Source of the DNA: Segatella baroniae DSM 16972 = JCM 13447
Lineage (GTDB): Bacteria > Bacteroidota > Bacteroidia > Bacteroidales > Bacteroidaceae
Direction of reading: 5' to 3'
DNA length: 64,000 nt
Assembly: GCF_000426585.1 (NCBI RefSeq)
Contig: NZ_AUFQ01000002.1
Span: forward strand, 186,001-250,000
Shown: piece by piece, positions 48,987 to 59,460 of the stretch
Position numbering within the stretch: position 1 is the stretch's first letter
Layout: every line of letters starts with the position of its first letter
Program-made: the position numbers and the translations under genes
Notes under the pieces: generated by a model
The model's database searches: none
Told to the model about the DNA's origin: nothing
Seen by the model: the letters and a program-made list of their open reading frames with translations, nothing else

Positions 48987-51900
48987 TTAAAATTCGATGT
49001 TGAAACCTAATACCAACTTCTTCGACAGGGGGTAGGCACCCTTGTCTATGCCCATGCCCGACGTGGCGTTGGTCGACGCTTCGGGGTCGAAACCTTTATA
49101 TTTAGTGAATGTAAAGAAGTCGTCGAGCGACACGTAGAGGCGCACGTTGTTGAGCGCGGCCCGCCGGACGAGGGCCTTCGGCAAGGTGTAGCCCAGCTGT
49201 ATCTGCTTGATCTTGAAGTAGGAGCCGTCGAACACCATCGCATCTGACACCGCATACTTGTCCATGTCGGCCGCGCCGGCCTTCGGTTGGGTGGCATTTG
49301 TGTGGTCGGGAGTCCATCGGTCGGTGTAGAAAAAGTCCTTCAGTTTGTTGCTGGCAGCGTAGTCCGGGCGGTTCACACAGTTGAAAATCCTGTTGCCGTG
49401 TGAGCCTGTACCGAAGACGGTAAGGTCGAATCCCTTCCAGGCGGCGGTCAAAGTGAGTCCATAGGTGTAGTCGGGGATGGCGTCACCGATGTCCGTCAGG
49501 TCGCCATCATTCACCGTTCCACTGCCATCGAGGTCGGCAAATGTGGGGTTGCCGGTCTGCGGATCGATGCCTGTGAACCGATAACCGCGGTAGTAATAGA
49601 CCGGATATCCCTGTTCGAAATAGGTGATTGTATAGGTGTGGAAGGTAGAGCCGGGCAGCCGGGTGATGGACGGGTCGATGTAGGTCACCTTGTTGGTGAG
49701 GGTCGCCAGATTGGCTTTCACGCTGTAGTTGAAGTCCTTCACGTGGTCGCGCCAGCCGATTTCGAACTCCAGTCCCTTGTTGCTGACGTTGCCGGCGTTG
49801 ATGGGCGACGTGGCGCCGCCGATTTCCAACGAGGGCGTCGTGCCGCTGACGAGCAGGTCCTTGGTCTTTTTCACGAAGTAGTCGACGCTGAAATTGAGCC
49901 GGCTGTTGAAGAGATAGGTGTCCAGACCGATGTCGGTCTGCTCCGAAGTCTCCCACTTCAGGTCGGGATTGCCCATCGTCGAGGGCTTCACGGCATTGGT
50001 GTAGTCGAGGCCGCTGCCGAAGGGATAGAAGCCGCCCTGCGCCATGTCGGTGCTGTAGGAGTAGCCGCCGAGGGCCGCCAGACTGCCGTTCTGTCCCCAG
50101 CTGACACGCAGCTTCAGGCTGTTGACAGCGTTGCGGAGCGGCTCGAAGAACCTTTCCTCAGAGACGGTCCAGCCCAACGAGGCGGCGGGGAAGTAGCCCC
50201 AGCGGGTCGTCGTGGGCAACTTGGAGAGGTCGGCGGCGTCGGCACGCAGCGAGAACTGCGCGAAATACTTGTTGGCGTAGTTGTAGCCCAGGCGGCCGAA
50301 GTACGACAACTTGGCCGAACGGCTCTTCTCGCCACCCGTTCCCTTGGTGGCCGAGGTGGAGGCGTAGTTCAAATAGTAGAACAGCGGGTCGTTCTTCTTG
50401 ATGGCGTCTTCGTTGTTGGCGCTGAGACTGCCGCTGGTATAGTCGTTCGTAGCCTCCTGATAGGACATGCCCACCATGCCCGTGACGGTGTGAAGGCCCA
50501 TCCGCCTCATGTAGTTGGCGAAGTTTTCCCACTGATAGTAGATGCTGGTGGAGTTCTGCCCGTTGAGACTTACATAGTCGTTGCCTTGCACGGCATTGCC
50601 ATAAAAAGGCAGGGAGACGGAGCTCTGGCGGCCGCCGCTCAGGCGATAACCGAAGCGGGAGGTGAGCGTAAGGCCCTTGACGGGCGTGAAGTCGGCATAG
50701 ATGGAGCCGTTCACATTGAAGCCGCTGTTGCGCGAAAGGCCATTGTCGCGCATGATCATCGGGTGCGTCTGCTCGCCGGCATAGAACTTGGAAATGCCAT
50801 AGTAGCCACCTTCGGCGTCGGTCATGAGCTTCTTTCCCTGTGCCAAAGCGTAGCGCATGTGGTAAGGCAGGGCGTTGGGGGCATAGGTGTAAGGCGTCAG
50901 CGGGTCGAGCACCATGACCGAAGTGAGCAGCGAACCATACTCGTTGTTGCTCGAAACGGAGCGCACATTGTACTTCTCTATCTGGTTGGTGGTGCCCACG
51001 GTCAGCCATTTCTTCACCTTGTATTCCGAGTTGATGGTGGCTGTCAGGCGGCGATAGACGTCGGCATTGCCCTTCACAATGCCATTATTATCAAGATAGG
51101 TGAGGCTCAGATAGTAGTTGCCGCGCTCGCTTCCGCCCTCGAACGCGATGTTGTGCTTCATCATCTTGCTGCTCCCGAAGGTGCGGTCTATCCAGTCGGT
51201 GTTGGTCTTGCCGTCCCAGTTCTTCAGCAAGTAGTCCTTCGTGAATGTCTTTCCTTCGCTCATATATTGGATGTATTCCTCGGCATTCAACATCTTCGGC
51301 GTGCGTGCGATGGACTGTCCGGCAAACTGGAAGTCGTAACGGATGCGGCCTTCGCCCACCTTTCCCTTCTTCGTCGTTATCAAAACGACGCCGTTTCCGG
51401 CCTCTGCGCCATAGATGGCGGCACTCGCCGCGTCCTTCAGAATCTCCATTGAGGCGATGTCGTTGGGGTCGATGCCGCTGATGTCGCCCAACCGCACGCC
51501 GTCAACGACGTACAAAGGTTCGGAACCTACGTTGGAGGAGAAGCCGCGGATGCGCACCGTGGGCGAGGCTCCGGGGGCCGAAGAGGCGGAGATGATCTGC
51601 ACGCCGGCGGTCTTGCCTTGCAGCGCCGACTTGGCATTGGTGATGGTGCGGTTCTCCATATCGGCCGCCTTCACCTGCGAGATGGCCCCCGTCACGTCGC
51701 TCTTCTTCTGCACGCCGTAACCGACGACGACCACATCTTCCAGCGTTTTGGAATCTTCCTTCAATACAATCCTAAGGTCTGTGCCCGCCTTCACTTCCTG
51801 CGTGGCGTAACCGATGTAGGAAATGACGAGCGTGGAGCCCTTGTGCGCCTTGAATTTAAACGTGCCGCCGAGGTCTGTCACAGTGCCATTGCAGGTGCCT

Positions 51901-52049
51901 TTCTCGACGACACTCACGCCGATCATCGGCTCTCGCGAACCGTCGACCACCTTTCCGGCCACACTGACCAGCTCCTGCGCCCATGACGGCAGGCTGACCA
52001 GCGCAAAAAAAACAAAGGTTAGATACCTGATAGATTTGATTTTTTTCAT
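48987..52049 (-). CDS. SusC-family TonB-dependent transporter (second locus)
   Basis: Outer-membrane oligosaccharide importer of 1020 residues, first gene of the six-gene operon. Signal peptide 1-24; carboxypeptidase-D-like regulatory domain (about 26-105, VAGKVVDGSREPMIGVSVV); plug with LEDVVVVGYGVQKKSDVTGA, VRIRGFSS and PLYVVDGVR; barrel ending LVLGFNIEF. The start ATG is set by the promoter at 52078-52085. The hybrid regulator gene upstream is on the same strand, separated by 296 bases containing a 22-bp array and a direct-repeat candidate operator. Confidence 0.94.
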   Translation of the reverse strand: MKKIKSIRYLTFVFFALVSLPSWAQELVSVAGKVVDGSREPMIGVSVVEKGTCNGTVTDLGGTFKFKAHKGSTLVISYIGYATQEVKAGTDLRIVLKEDSKTLEDVVVVGYGVQKKSDVTGAISQVKAADMENRTITNAKSALQGKTAGVQIISASSAPGASPTVRIRGFSSNVGSEPLYVVDGVRLGDISGIDPNDIASMEILKDAASAAIYGAEAGNGVVLITTKKGKVGEGRIRYDFQFAGQSIARTPKMLNAEEYIQYMSEGKTFTKDYLLKNWDGKTNTDWIDRTFGSSKMMKHNIAFEGGSERGNYYLSLTYLDNNGIVKGNADVYRRLTATINSEYKVKKWLTVGTTNQIEKYNVRSVSSNNEYGSLLTSVMVLDPLTPYTYAPNALPYHMRYALAQGKKLMTDAEGGYYGISKFYAGEQTHPMIMRDNGLSRNSGFNVNGSIYADFTPVKGLTLTSRFGYRLSGGRQSSVSLPFYGNAVQGNDYVSLNGQNSTSIYYQWENFANYMRRMGLHTVTGMVGMSYQEATNDYTSGSLSANNEDAIKKNDPLFYYLNYASTSATKGTGGEKSRSAKLSYFGRLGYNYANKYFAQFSLRADAADLSKLPTTTRWGYFPAASLGWTVSEERFFEPLRNAVNSLKLRVSWGQNGSLAALGGYSYSTDMAQGGFYPFGSGLDYTNAVKPSTMGNPDLKWETSEQTDIGLDTYLFNSRLNFSVDYFVKKTKDLLVSGTTPSLEIGGATSPINAGNVSNKGLEFEIGWRDHVKDFNYSVKANLATLTNKVTYIDPSITRLPGSTFHTYTITYFEQGYPVYYYRGYRFTGIDPQTGNPTFADLDGSGTVNDGDLTDIGDAIPDYTYGLTLTAAWKGFDLTVFGTGSHGNRIFNCVNRPDYAASNKLKDFFYTDRWTPDHTNATQPKAGAADMDKYAVSDAMVFDGSYFKIKQIQLGYTLPKALVRRAALNNVRLYVSLDDFFTFTKYKGFDPEASTNATSGMGIDKGAYPLSKKLVLGFNIEF

Positions 52050-52077
52050 GTTGATGGTTTTAGTTTGACAACTGCGG

Positions 52078-52085
52078 CAAAGTTA
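52078..52085 (-). promoter_or_regulatory. -7 element for the second susC operon
   Basis: Minus-strand TAACTTTG, 28 bases before the susC ATG. Confidence 0.65.
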
Positions 52086-52135
52086 CTGCATCCCGCCGCC
52101 ACGCCCTTGCTCACAAATTCTTTTCTGTTTCATTT

Positions 52136-52165
52136 TTGTTCAACGTGCCTTTCACGGTTGTTCAA
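52136..52165. promoter_or_regulatory. Candidate operator: direct repeat of TTGTTCAA
   Basis: TTGTTCAA occurs at 52136-52143 and 52158-52165, exactly 22 bp apart, centred about 65 bp upstream of the -7 element. A direct repeat two helical turns apart suits an AraC-type dimer such as the neighbouring hybrid regulator. Confidence 0.45.
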
Positions 52166-52226
52166 AAGTTTTAGAATGCGTGCAAGGCGGCCCATGACTC
52201 CGCCGGAGTGGGTCGGTTCCAAAACA

Positions 52227-52292
52227 AACGCAGCCCTTTTGCACGGGCAAAGGGCTGCTTTTGGATTGCCAAAGGGCTGCTTTGAGCCGCTG
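52227..52292. repeat. 22-bp phased repeat array (copy G)
   Basis: Three units of exactly 22 bp (starts 52227, 52249, 52271): cores AACGCAGCCCTTTTG, AAAGGGCTGCTTTTG and AAAGGGCTGCTTTGA. The first two units face each other and make a hairpin (52230-52258). Confidence 0.8.
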
Positions 52293-52345
52293 AAAGCATG
52301 CTGATGAAAACGCAACGGACAAGCGGTGACAAATCGCCGGAGCGG

Positions 52346-55300
52346 TCATTTGTATTCGCTCGGGGCTACGCCGAACTGGCGCTTGAAGGCCGTGGAGAAG
52401 TAGGAAAGCGAACTGAAGCCCGTCATGTCGGATATTTCCGAGACGTTGCAGGTGCCCTCGCGCAGCAATTCAGCCGCCCGGTTGAGCTTGTAGGTGCGGA
52501 AGAAAGCCGCCGGTTTCTCGCCCGTCAGCCCCTTCATCTTGTAATAGAACTTGGTGCGCGACATGTGCAACATCTCCGTAACGCGCGTGATGTCGATGTC
52601 GGCATTGGAGAGTTCCGACTCCATCACCTCGTACAGCTCCTTCATGAAACGCTGGTCCTGCGGCGCCAACACCTTCTCTACGGCTGCATCGGTCTGTGTC
52701 GACTGGTTCAACAGGGCGTGTATCTTCTTCCTGTTTTGCAGCTGCGAGTTGACCAAAGCCAGCAGCAGCTTGGGTTCGAAAGGCTTGGTGATGTAGGCAT
52801 CGGCCCCCGTGTTGAGCCCCGCAATCTGGTCTTCGACCGTCGTTTTGGCCGTGACGAGCACCACGGGGATGTGGCACAGCTGGGCGTCGGCTTTGATTCG
52901 CCGGCAGAACTCGTAGCCGTCCATGCCCGGCATGACCACGTCGCTCAGCACGATGTTGGGGTTTTCCTCGCCCAAAGCCTTGAAAGCGCTCTCTGCATCG
53001 AAGCGATAGATGACGCGATAATGGGGCGACAGCAGCGTCTGAAGATAGTTCACCACGTCCGCGTCATCATCGACCACCAGTATCAGCGGCTTTTCCTCGT
53101 CCGCATCGCCGCCTGCCACCGGCTGCCGCACGCCGATGGGGTAACGTTTCTCCTGCACTTCGAGCTGCGCTTCGCGCTCTTCCTCGGTGTACATCCGGTC
53201 GCCCACGGGCAGCAACAGCGTGAAGACGGCGCCCTGCCCGTTGTCGCGGTTGCCTGCCGTCAGGCTGCCATGGTGCAGCCGGGCCAGCTTGCGGGCGTAG
53301 TAGAGGCCTATGCCGGTGCCCCAGTTGAGCGTCCCCGCCGCCTGGTCGTTGAGCTGATAGAAGCGTCGGAAGATGTTTTCGAGTTCGCCGGAGGGAATGC
53401 CCTTGCCCGTATCGGCCACGACAATCTTCACAAAACCGTCGTCCACGTCGAGCGTCACGTCGATTCGACCTCCGCTGGGAGTGAACTTCATCGCGTTGGA
53501 GAGCAGGTTGCTCACGATCTTGTCGAGCTTGTCGGCGTCCACCCACGTGAGCAGGCAGTCGTCAAGACCATGCTTCTGCATGTCGATTCCCTTCTCGTGG
53601 GCGTTGAAAAGGAAGATGTCGCAGATTCGGTTCATCAACGCCGTGACGTCCATCCGCCTGACATTGAGCTTCAAGGTGTCCTGGTCGAGCTTGCTGAAGT
53701 CCATCACCTGGTTGACCAGCCTCAGCATGCGCTGAATGCTGTGCTGCACGATGAGCAGCAGATGGCGGTCGTTTCCTTTCAGGTCGGCGCTCTCGCCGAG
53801 CATGCTGACAGGCCCGGCAATCATCGTCAGCGGTGTGCGGAACTCATGGGAGATGTTGGCAAAGAAGCTCATGTTCATCTTGTTGACCCGCTGTTCCTGC
53901 TCCTTCTCCATCTTTTCGCGCTCCACGGCCCGCTTGTCGGCGGCGATGCGGCGGCGTATCCTGACCGTAAAGTACAGCGCGACAGCCGCCACGACGATGT
54001 AGACGAGCCACGCCCACCACGAGTTGAGCGGCGTGGGAGCCACGTAGATTTCGATGGCATTCTCGGAAATGGGCTTCTCCCGGTCGTTGTTGGCCACTTT
54101 CACGCGGAACGTGTAATGGCCGGCGGGCAGGTTGGCGTAGGACGCCTCGTGGCTCGTTCCGGCGTCGTTCCAGTAGCAGTCTATGCCTTCGAGCTTGTAG
54201 AAATAATGTACACGCTCGAACTCGCTGTAGTCTATGGCCGCGTAGGATATGGAAAAGCTGTTCTGGTCGTGCCGCAGGCGAATCTCGGGATTGTTGTCCA
54301 TGCTCTTGTCGATACACTCGTCGGCGTAGGCGTGCACCTGTTGGTTGTGCACCTTCAGCGTCTCGAACACCAAAGGCAGGTTGCGGCGGGTGGTGATGTC
54401 GATGGGATTGAAGGTGGTGATACCGTGGGTTCCACCGAAGACGAGCGTTCCGTCGGCCAGACGGCAGACCGCACGGTCGTAGAACTGGTTGCCGCCAATG
54501 CCGTCGGAGACATAGAACTGCGTCACTTTGCCGACGGTGCGGTCGTATTTGTTGAGCCCGTACATCGTACTGACCCACAGATTGCCCTGGTTGTCCTCGA
54601 TGATGGCCGACACGTCGGAGCACGACATGCCGCCGATGGCGTCGAGCTTGCGGGTGCGGGGATTGTAGCGCAGCAGGCCGTTGCTGTCGGTTCCTATCCA
54701 GACAAGCCCGCCCATGTCCTGATACAGGTCGGTGGGGATGAACGCCGGGCGGCGCATGCAGCTTTTCATCTCCTCCCTGCTGATGGGAAAGTCGGCGACG
54801 GTCATGGCGTCGGGACGAATGACCTTGACGTTGTCCATGAAGCTCGCCACGAGCACACGGCCGTCCTTCAGCGACAACAGGCTGGGCGAGAACGAGACGG
54901 CGCCGACATCCAGCCGCTCGAAAGCGCCGCTACGGGGGGCGTAGCGTGTGACTTGATTGCCCAGACCGGTGCTCCACACGTCGCCGTGGCGGTCTTGTGT
55001 CATGTCGAGTTGCAGTCCGCCGGGATATTGGCGCACCACGCAGAGCGTGCCGCCGTCGACCTTGCACTGCAGCACCCCTTTGCCAGTGGTGACCCAAAGG
55101 CCGCCCTGGCGGTCGACAAACAGGAAGTAGGGGCCGGCGGCACGCAGTTCGGGAAGGGCCACGGGGGCCGCTTTCTTGGACTGGATGTCGTAATGGACGA
55201 GCCCGCTGTGCTTCGCCAGCACCCACAGGTGCCGCTGCCGGTCGGTGGCCAGCGACAGAACGGGCTGCTGACCGATGTAGTCGTGCAGATGACTGTTGTT

Positions 55301-56326
55301 GTTGAAGAGCTTGTGGTCGCGATAGTTGATGATGTATCCTTCATCCGTGGAGCCCATCCAGATGTTGTTGCGGGAGTCACGGAACAGACAGGTGGGCCAG
55401 AACTTGTCGGCTTTCACGGGGAAATCGGGGCGGTCGGGAGCGGTCAGCGTGTTTCTCCTTATATTATATAGATACATCTTGCCCGCCCCGGTCGATATCA
55501 GAATGCTGACCGCGTCGTAGGGGTGGATGCAGAGCGGACGGCTTTTGGCGATGTCGGCGTTGGCCTGCAACACGTCGGGCAGCGGCTCCAGCCGACGGGT
55601 GCGGGTGTTGTAGCAGGCCATTCCCGAACGCAGACAAAGCCAGAGCCTGCCGCCGGCGTCCAGATAATGGATGTTGGAGTCGGAACTGTAGAACGGCAAC
55701 GCCTCGAAAGCCATCTGCCGGAAGCTGCCGTCGAAGCCGTAGAGCCCCTTTTCGGTGGTGACCCAAAGGCAATCGCTCCGGTCTATGACGAGCCTCATGA
55801 AGCTTCCCCGCGTCAGGTCGGCGTCGATGGCCGGCTCGAAACGCTCTCTTGCGGCGTCGTAGACCATCACGCCGCCCGAATTGCATACGAAAATGCGCCC
55901 GCGACTGTCCTGCGCCAGATTGTTGCAGTTGCCGGTTTCGCGCACGAAAGGCACACGGACGAAGTTGTCCTGGTCGGTTCGGCGGCACACGCCGTTGAGG
56001 CTGGCGGCCCACAAGCGGTCCTGACGGTCGACAAGGATGTCGCGAATCTGGTTGTCGGGCAGCCCCGTGCTGTCGTCGTTGCAGAAGTATTGCTGGTACT
56101 GGTGGCCGTCAAACTTGTTGAGTCCTCGGAAAGTGGCGATCCAGACGTGGCCTTTGCCGTCTTCGGCAAAGGCGTTGACATGATGGTTGGAGATGGTTTC
56201 GGTTATCAGCGGATTGCGTTTCACCTCCCTGTCGCCCTGTTGTGACGGGCCCTGACAGGCGCACAACAATGTTGAGAGACAAACGAAAAACAGATGACGG
56301 TGAAGCTTGTGGGAAGGGATTTTCAT
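52346..56326 (-). CDS. Hybrid two-component system regulator (complete)
   Basis: A one-protein sensor kinase and transcription factor of 1326 residues, likely controlling the susC operon downstream. Lipobox-like LCAC after the signal sequence; two seven-bladed propellers of Reg_prop repeats (about 45-690; repeated DxxGxLWIGT-like strands); Y_Y_Y domain (about 700-775); membrane segment near 782-802; HisKA with His827 in NISHEFRTPL; HATPase_c with NLLSNAMKFTPSGG and DTGKGIP; receiver with Asp1129; AraC-type HTH at the end (FSSLSYFSTAFKRQFG). The start is the ATG at 56326; the TTG further upstream lies next to the promoter. Oligosaccharide is probably sensed by the periplasmic propellers. Confidence 0.95.
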   Translation of the reverse strand: MKIPSHKLHRHLFFVCLSTLLCACQGPSQQGDREVKRNPLITETISNHHVNAFAEDGKGHVWIATFRGLNKFDGHQYQQYFCNDDSTGLPDNQIRDILVDRQDRLWAASLNGVCRRTDQDNFVRVPFVRETGNCNNLAQDSRGRIFVCNSGGVMVYDAARERFEPAIDADLTRGSFMRLVIDRSDCLWVTTEKGLYGFDGSFRQMAFEALPFYSSDSNIHYLDAGGRLWLCLRSGMACYNTRTRRLEPLPDVLQANADIAKSRPLCIHPYDAVSILISTGAGKMYLYNIRRNTLTAPDRPDFPVKADKFWPTCLFRDSRNNIWMGSTDEGYIINYRDHKLFNNNSHLHDYIGQQPVLSLATDRQRHLWVLAKHSGLVHYDIQSKKAAPVALPELRAAGPYFLFVDRQGGLWVTTGKGVLQCKVDGGTLCVVRQYPGGLQLDMTQDRHGDVWSTGLGNQVTRYAPRSGAFERLDVGAVSFSPSLLSLKDGRVLVASFMDNVKVIRPDAMTVADFPISREEMKSCMRRPAFIPTDLYQDMGGLVWIGTDSNGLLRYNPRTRKLDAIGGMSCSDVSAIIEDNQGNLWVSTMYGLNKYDRTVGKVTQFYVSDGIGGNQFYDRAVCRLADGTLVFGGTHGITTFNPIDITTRRNLPLVFETLKVHNQQVHAYADECIDKSMDNNPEIRLRHDQNSFSISYAAIDYSEFERVHYFYKLEGIDCYWNDAGTSHEASYANLPAGHYTFRVKVANNDREKPISENAIEIYVAPTPLNSWWAWLVYIVVAAVALYFTVRIRRRIAADKRAVEREKMEKEQEQRVNKMNMSFFANISHEFRTPLTMIAGPVSMLGESADLKGNDRHLLLIVQHSIQRMLRLVNQVMDFSKLDQDTLKLNVRRMDVTALMNRICDIFLFNAHEKGIDMQKHGLDDCLLTWVDADKLDKIVSNLLSNAMKFTPSGGRIDVTLDVDDGFVKIVVADTGKGIPSGELENIFRRFYQLNDQAAGTLNWGTGIGLYYARKLARLHHGSLTAGNRDNGQGAVFTLLLPVGDRMYTEEEREAQLEVQEKRYPIGVRQPVAGGDADEEKPLILVVDDDADVVNYLQTLLSPHYRVIYRFDAESAFKALGEENPNIVLSDVVMPGMDGYEFCRRIKADAQLCHIPVVLVTAKTTVEDQIAGLNTGADAYITKPFEPKLLLALVNSQLQNRKKIHALLNQSTQTDAAVEKVLAPQDQRFMKELYEVMESELSNADIDITRVTEMLHMSRTKFYYKMKGLTGEKPAAFFRTYKLNRAAELLREGTCNVSEISDMTGFSSLSYFSTAFKRQFGVAPSEYK

Positions 56327-56348
56327 GTTGTGATGTATTATCAAGGCC

Positions 56349-56356
56349 CAAAGTTA
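56349..56356 (-). promoter_or_regulatory. -7 element for the hybrid regulator gene
   Basis: Minus-strand TAACTTTG, 22 bases before the ATG at 56326. Confidence 0.6.
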
Positions 56357-56495
56357 AGCAATATTTCGAGCAATCCGCTTGCCGAAAAACATGTTTTGAA
56401 CACAGAGACAAAACTTTATACGCCTGCAAAAGCACGGATGAATGAAAACAAAAGCGAAAAGAATGCAGGCGCATCCCGTGTTCGCCTAATCACAC

Positions 56496-56503
56496 TAACT
56501 TTG
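56496..56503 (+). promoter_or_regulatory. -7 element for the carboxylesterase gene
   Basis: TAACTTTG, 32 bases before the ATG at 56536. Confidence 0.6.
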
Positions 56504-56535
56504 CGAAAAGGAAACCAAACATCCATCTCTATCTT

Positions 56536-58188
56536 ATGAAAACAAAACGAATCGTTGCGGCCTTGGCCGCGTTGGCGTGCCTGCACGCCTGTGGCCATCT
56601 CACGAAAGAAGGACGAACGGCCGCGGAAAACACAAGTGAAGTCGTTGCAGACTCGACCACCATCGTCGCCAAAGTGAAGCAAGGCGAGATAGCGGGCTAC
56701 CAAACGATGGGCGTCAACGTGTTCAAGGGCGTGCCCTACGCCAAGGCCGAACGCTTCATGCCCCCCACGGCACCCGACAGTTGGACGGGCGTGCGCAGTT
56801 GCAGAGCCTACGGCCCCACGTGTCCGCAGGTCGTCCGCACGGGATGGCAAAGCGACGAGGCGGCCTTCGCCTTCAACTGGGACGACGGACACGCCGGAGA
56901 AGACTGTCTGCGGCTGAACATCTGGACGCGCGGGCTGGCCGACAACAAGAAACGGGCGGTCATGGTATGGCTTCACGGCGGTGGTTTTGCCGCCGGTTCG
57001 GGACAGGAACTGCCCGCATACGACGGCACGAACCTCGCACGGAAGGGCGACGTGGTCGTCGTGACGGTCAACCATCGGCTCAATGTGTTGGGATTTCTGG
57101 ACTTGTCGGCCTTCGGCGAGAAGTACGGAAAGTCGGGAAATGCCGGCATGCTCGACCTTGTGGAGGCGTTGCGGTGGATCAAGGAGAATGTGGAAAGCTT
57201 CGGCGGCGACCCCGACAACGTGACGATTTTCGGGCAGTCGGGCGGCGGCGGCAAAGTGTCGACGCTGCTGGCGACACCGGCCGCCAAGGGATTGTTCCAC
57301 AAGGCCATCATCGAAAGCGGCTCACAACTCAAGTGCATGGAGCAGCAATACACCCGCAGAATCGGAGCGAACGTGGCGAAAAGACTGGGACTCAACGCCT
57401 CCAACATCGACCGCATTGCCGAAATGCCCTACGAAAAGCTGCTCGCCGCAGGAGAAGAGGCCATCAAAGAGGAGAAGGCCGAGGCCTTGAAAGCAGGCTG
57501 GAACGGCTTCATCTTCGGCTGGGGGCCTGTCGTCGACGGCGACTTCCTGCCGCAACATCCTTTCTCCCCCGCCGCTCCGGCACAGAGCAAGGACATTCCG
57601 CTCATCATAGGAACGACGCTGAACGAGTTCTGTGCCAGCGCTTATGTGCCGGCATTGCGCAACTTGTCGGAAGAGGCTGTCATGCAGCAGGTGAAGCAAC
57701 GCTACGGAAACTTCGCCGACGACTACCTGAAGGCATTTGCAGAGGCCTATCCCGACCATAAGCCCAACGACCTGTTGGACGTCGACCTCACGTTCCGGCC
57801 GATGGCGATGGAGCAGGCCCGGCTGAAGGAAGCGCAGCATGGAGCACCCGTCTACATGTATCTCTTCACGTGGCAGTCGCCCGCCATGAACGGAATCTGG
57901 CGTTCCATCCATTGCATGGAGATTCCGTTCGTCTTCGACAACACCGCTTTGCAGGGCGGCATGACCGGCAACGGCCCGCAGGCACGGGCCTTGGCCCAAA
58001 CCATGAGCCAGGCCTGGATCAACTTTGCCAAGACCGGAAAGCCCACGGCCGGCGGCCTTCCCGCTTGGGAAGCCTACACCGCCGCCAATGGCGCGACCCT
58101 CCTGTTTGACAACACCTGCAAAATGCGCTACAACCACGACGCCAAACTCGTCAAGATTGCGCGCCAATGTCCGCAGAAGCCCTTGTGA
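56536..58188 (+). CDS. Type-B carboxylesterase, lipoprotein
   Basis: Hydrolyses carboxylic esters; 550 residues, normal for the COesterase family. Signal with lipobox LHAC (Cys19). The family start is IAGYQTMGVNVFKGVPYA; EDCLRLNIW is the type-B signature 2; LHGGGF forms the oxyanion hole; nucleophile Ser235 is in GQSGGGG; a conserved GxxxxE/D region follows; the likely catalytic His is in IHCMEIPFVF. It is divergent from the hybrid regulator gene and adjacent to the esterase-rich locus, so it may act on the same decorated glycan. It is a separate transcript and could equally serve detoxification. Confidence 0.9.
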   Translation: MKTKRIVAALAALACLHACGHLTKEGRTAAENTSEVVADSTTIVAKVKQGEIAGYQTMGVNVFKGVPYAKAERFMPPTAPDSWTGVRSCRAYGPTCPQVVRTGWQSDEAAFAFNWDDGHAGEDCLRLNIWTRGLADNKKRAVMVWLHGGGFAAGSGQELPAYDGTNLARKGDVVVVTVNHRLNVLGFLDLSAFGEKYGKSGNAGMLDLVEALRWIKENVESFGGDPDNVTIFGQSGGGGKVSTLLATPAAKGLFHKAIIESGSQLKCMEQQYTRRIGANVAKRLGLNASNIDRIAEMPYEKLLAAGEEAIKEEKAEALKAGWNGFIFGWGPVVDGDFLPQHPFSPAAPAQSKDIPLIIGTTLNEFCASAYVPALRNLSEEAVMQQVKQRYGNFADDYLKAFAEAYPDHKPNDLLDVDLTFRPMAMEQARLKEAQHGAPVYMYLFTWQSPAMNGIWRSIHCMEIPFVFDNTALQGGMTGNGPQARALAQTMSQAWINFAKTGKPTAGGLPAWEAYTAANGATLLFDNTCKMRYNHDAKLVKIARQCPQKPL

Positions 58189-58267
58189 ATCATGGGCGGC
58201 GGTTCCACGCACACACCCTGTTTCGCATCGAAGGCCGCATGAGAGCCACACGGTTCCGTTGCGAACG

Positions 58268-59350
58268 CTACCTCTTCATCTTGGCCCTGCGGGCATATTC
58301 GAAGAGGCGCGGAGGCAGATGGCAGTAGCCCGAGGGGTTCTTGTCGAGATAGTCCTGATGGTATTCCTCGGCCGCATAGAAGTTCTTGAGCGGCTCCACC
58401 TCCACGACGATCGGCTCCGCATGCTTCCGCTGCTGCGCCTCCATGACGCGGCGAATCGCCGGCAGGTCGGCTTTGTCGGTGTAATAGACGCCCGTTCGGT
58501 ACTGCGTTCCTTGGTCGTGGCCTTGCCGGTTGAGCGCGGTGGGGTCGATGGCCATGAAGTAGAGGTCGAGCAGAAAGTCGAGACTGACGACAGACGGGTC
58601 GTAGCTGACGCGCACAGTCTCGGCAAACCGGGTCCGGCCGGTGCACACTTCCTCGTAGGTGGGGCTCTGCGTCACGCCGTTGGCATAGCCCACTTCGGTG
58701 GACGCGACGCCTTCCACCTGCTTGAAGTAGTGCTCCGTGCCCCAGAAGCACCCTCCGGCCAAATAGATTTCCTTCATAGTAGTATGTTGTTGGGTCAATA
58801 ATTCCAGGTAGGCTCCGTAGCCCTCGGCCTCCATCCGCTCCCGGGGGACGAAGCGGAGGGCCGCGCTGTTGATGCAGTAGCGCAGTCCGCCACGCGCCGT
58901 CAGGCCGTCGGGGAAGACATGTCCCAGGTGGGCGCCCCCCACGCGGCTGCGCACTTCAGTGCGCACCATGCCGTGGGAGTGGTCGGCGCGGGCCTCGACG
59001 AGTCGGCCGTCGATGGGCTTGGAGAAGGCCGGCCAGCCGCAGCCCGAGTCGTATTTGTCGGTGGAGGCGAAGAGCGGCTGCCCCGTGGTGACGTCAACGT
59101 AAATGCCCGGCCTGAACTCATGGTCGTAGGCATTGCTGAAAGGGCGTTCGGTGGCGGCATGCTGCGTCACCTCATACTGTTCGGGCGTGAGCATTTGGCG
59201 CAGACGAGCCTCATCGGGCTTCGTGTAGCGGTTGGTGTCTTTGATTTCCATTGTCGAGGAATTGTCCCGGCCCATGCCCGTCTGTCCGTTCGACCGACAG
59301 GCCTGCAACAGCAGAATCATGAGCCAGAATGTTGTGTAAACGTACTTCAT
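58268..59350 (-). CDS. msrAB: MsrB-MsrA fusion, methionine sulfoxide reductase, exported
   Basis: Repairs both stereoisomers of methionine sulfoxide. 360 residues: N-terminal membrane or lipoprotein signal (LLLQAC, Cys18); MsrB domain about 45-175 with CGWPAFSKP and catalytic Cys159 in [11 protein letters not shown]; MsrA domain about 192-360 with catalytic Cys201 in [11 protein letters not shown]. The order MsrB then MsrA is the reverse of the Neisseria PilB type. The start at 59350 was chosen because the frame upstream is repeat DNA and a -7 element sits at 59369-59376. Recycling electrons could come from the DsbD-type protein encoded next door. Confidence 0.92.
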   Translation of the reverse strand: MKYVYTTFWLMILLLQACRSNGQTGMGRDNSSTMEIKDTNRYTKPDEARLRQMLTPEQYEVTQHAATERPFSNAYDHEFRPGIYVDVTTGQPLFASTDKYDSGCGWPAFSKPIDGRLVEARADHSHGMVRTEVRSRVGGAHLGHVFPDGLTARGGLRYCINSAALRFVPRERMEAEGYGAYLELLTQQHTTMKEIYLAGGCFWGTEHYFKQVEGVASTEVGYANGVTQSPTYEEVCTGRTRFAETVRVSYDPSVVSLDFLLDLYFMAIDPTALNRQGHDQGTQYRTGVYYTDKADLPAIRRVMEAQQRKHAEPIVVEVEPLKNFYAAEEYHQDYLDKNPSGYCHLPPRLFEYARRAKMKR

Positions 59351-59368
59351 AGGGGTTGTCGTGTCGGT

Positions 59369-59376
59369 CAAAGGTA
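59369..59376 (-). promoter_or_regulatory. -7 element for the msr gene
   Basis: Minus-strand TACCTTTG, 18 bases before the ATG. Confidence 0.6.
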
Positions 59377-59460
59377 CGCAATAATCTTTGTTTCCGCACG
59401 CCGTTTGACATTTTTTGGGCCGGCGATAATACATCTTAACGGATGGTGGACAGGCTTTGG

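Noticed and set aside
52298..55471. 1057-codon open frame on the plus strand
   Set aside because: Antisense to the hybrid regulator. Its composition is that of a high-GC shadow frame, with no recognisable domain, signal or promoter.
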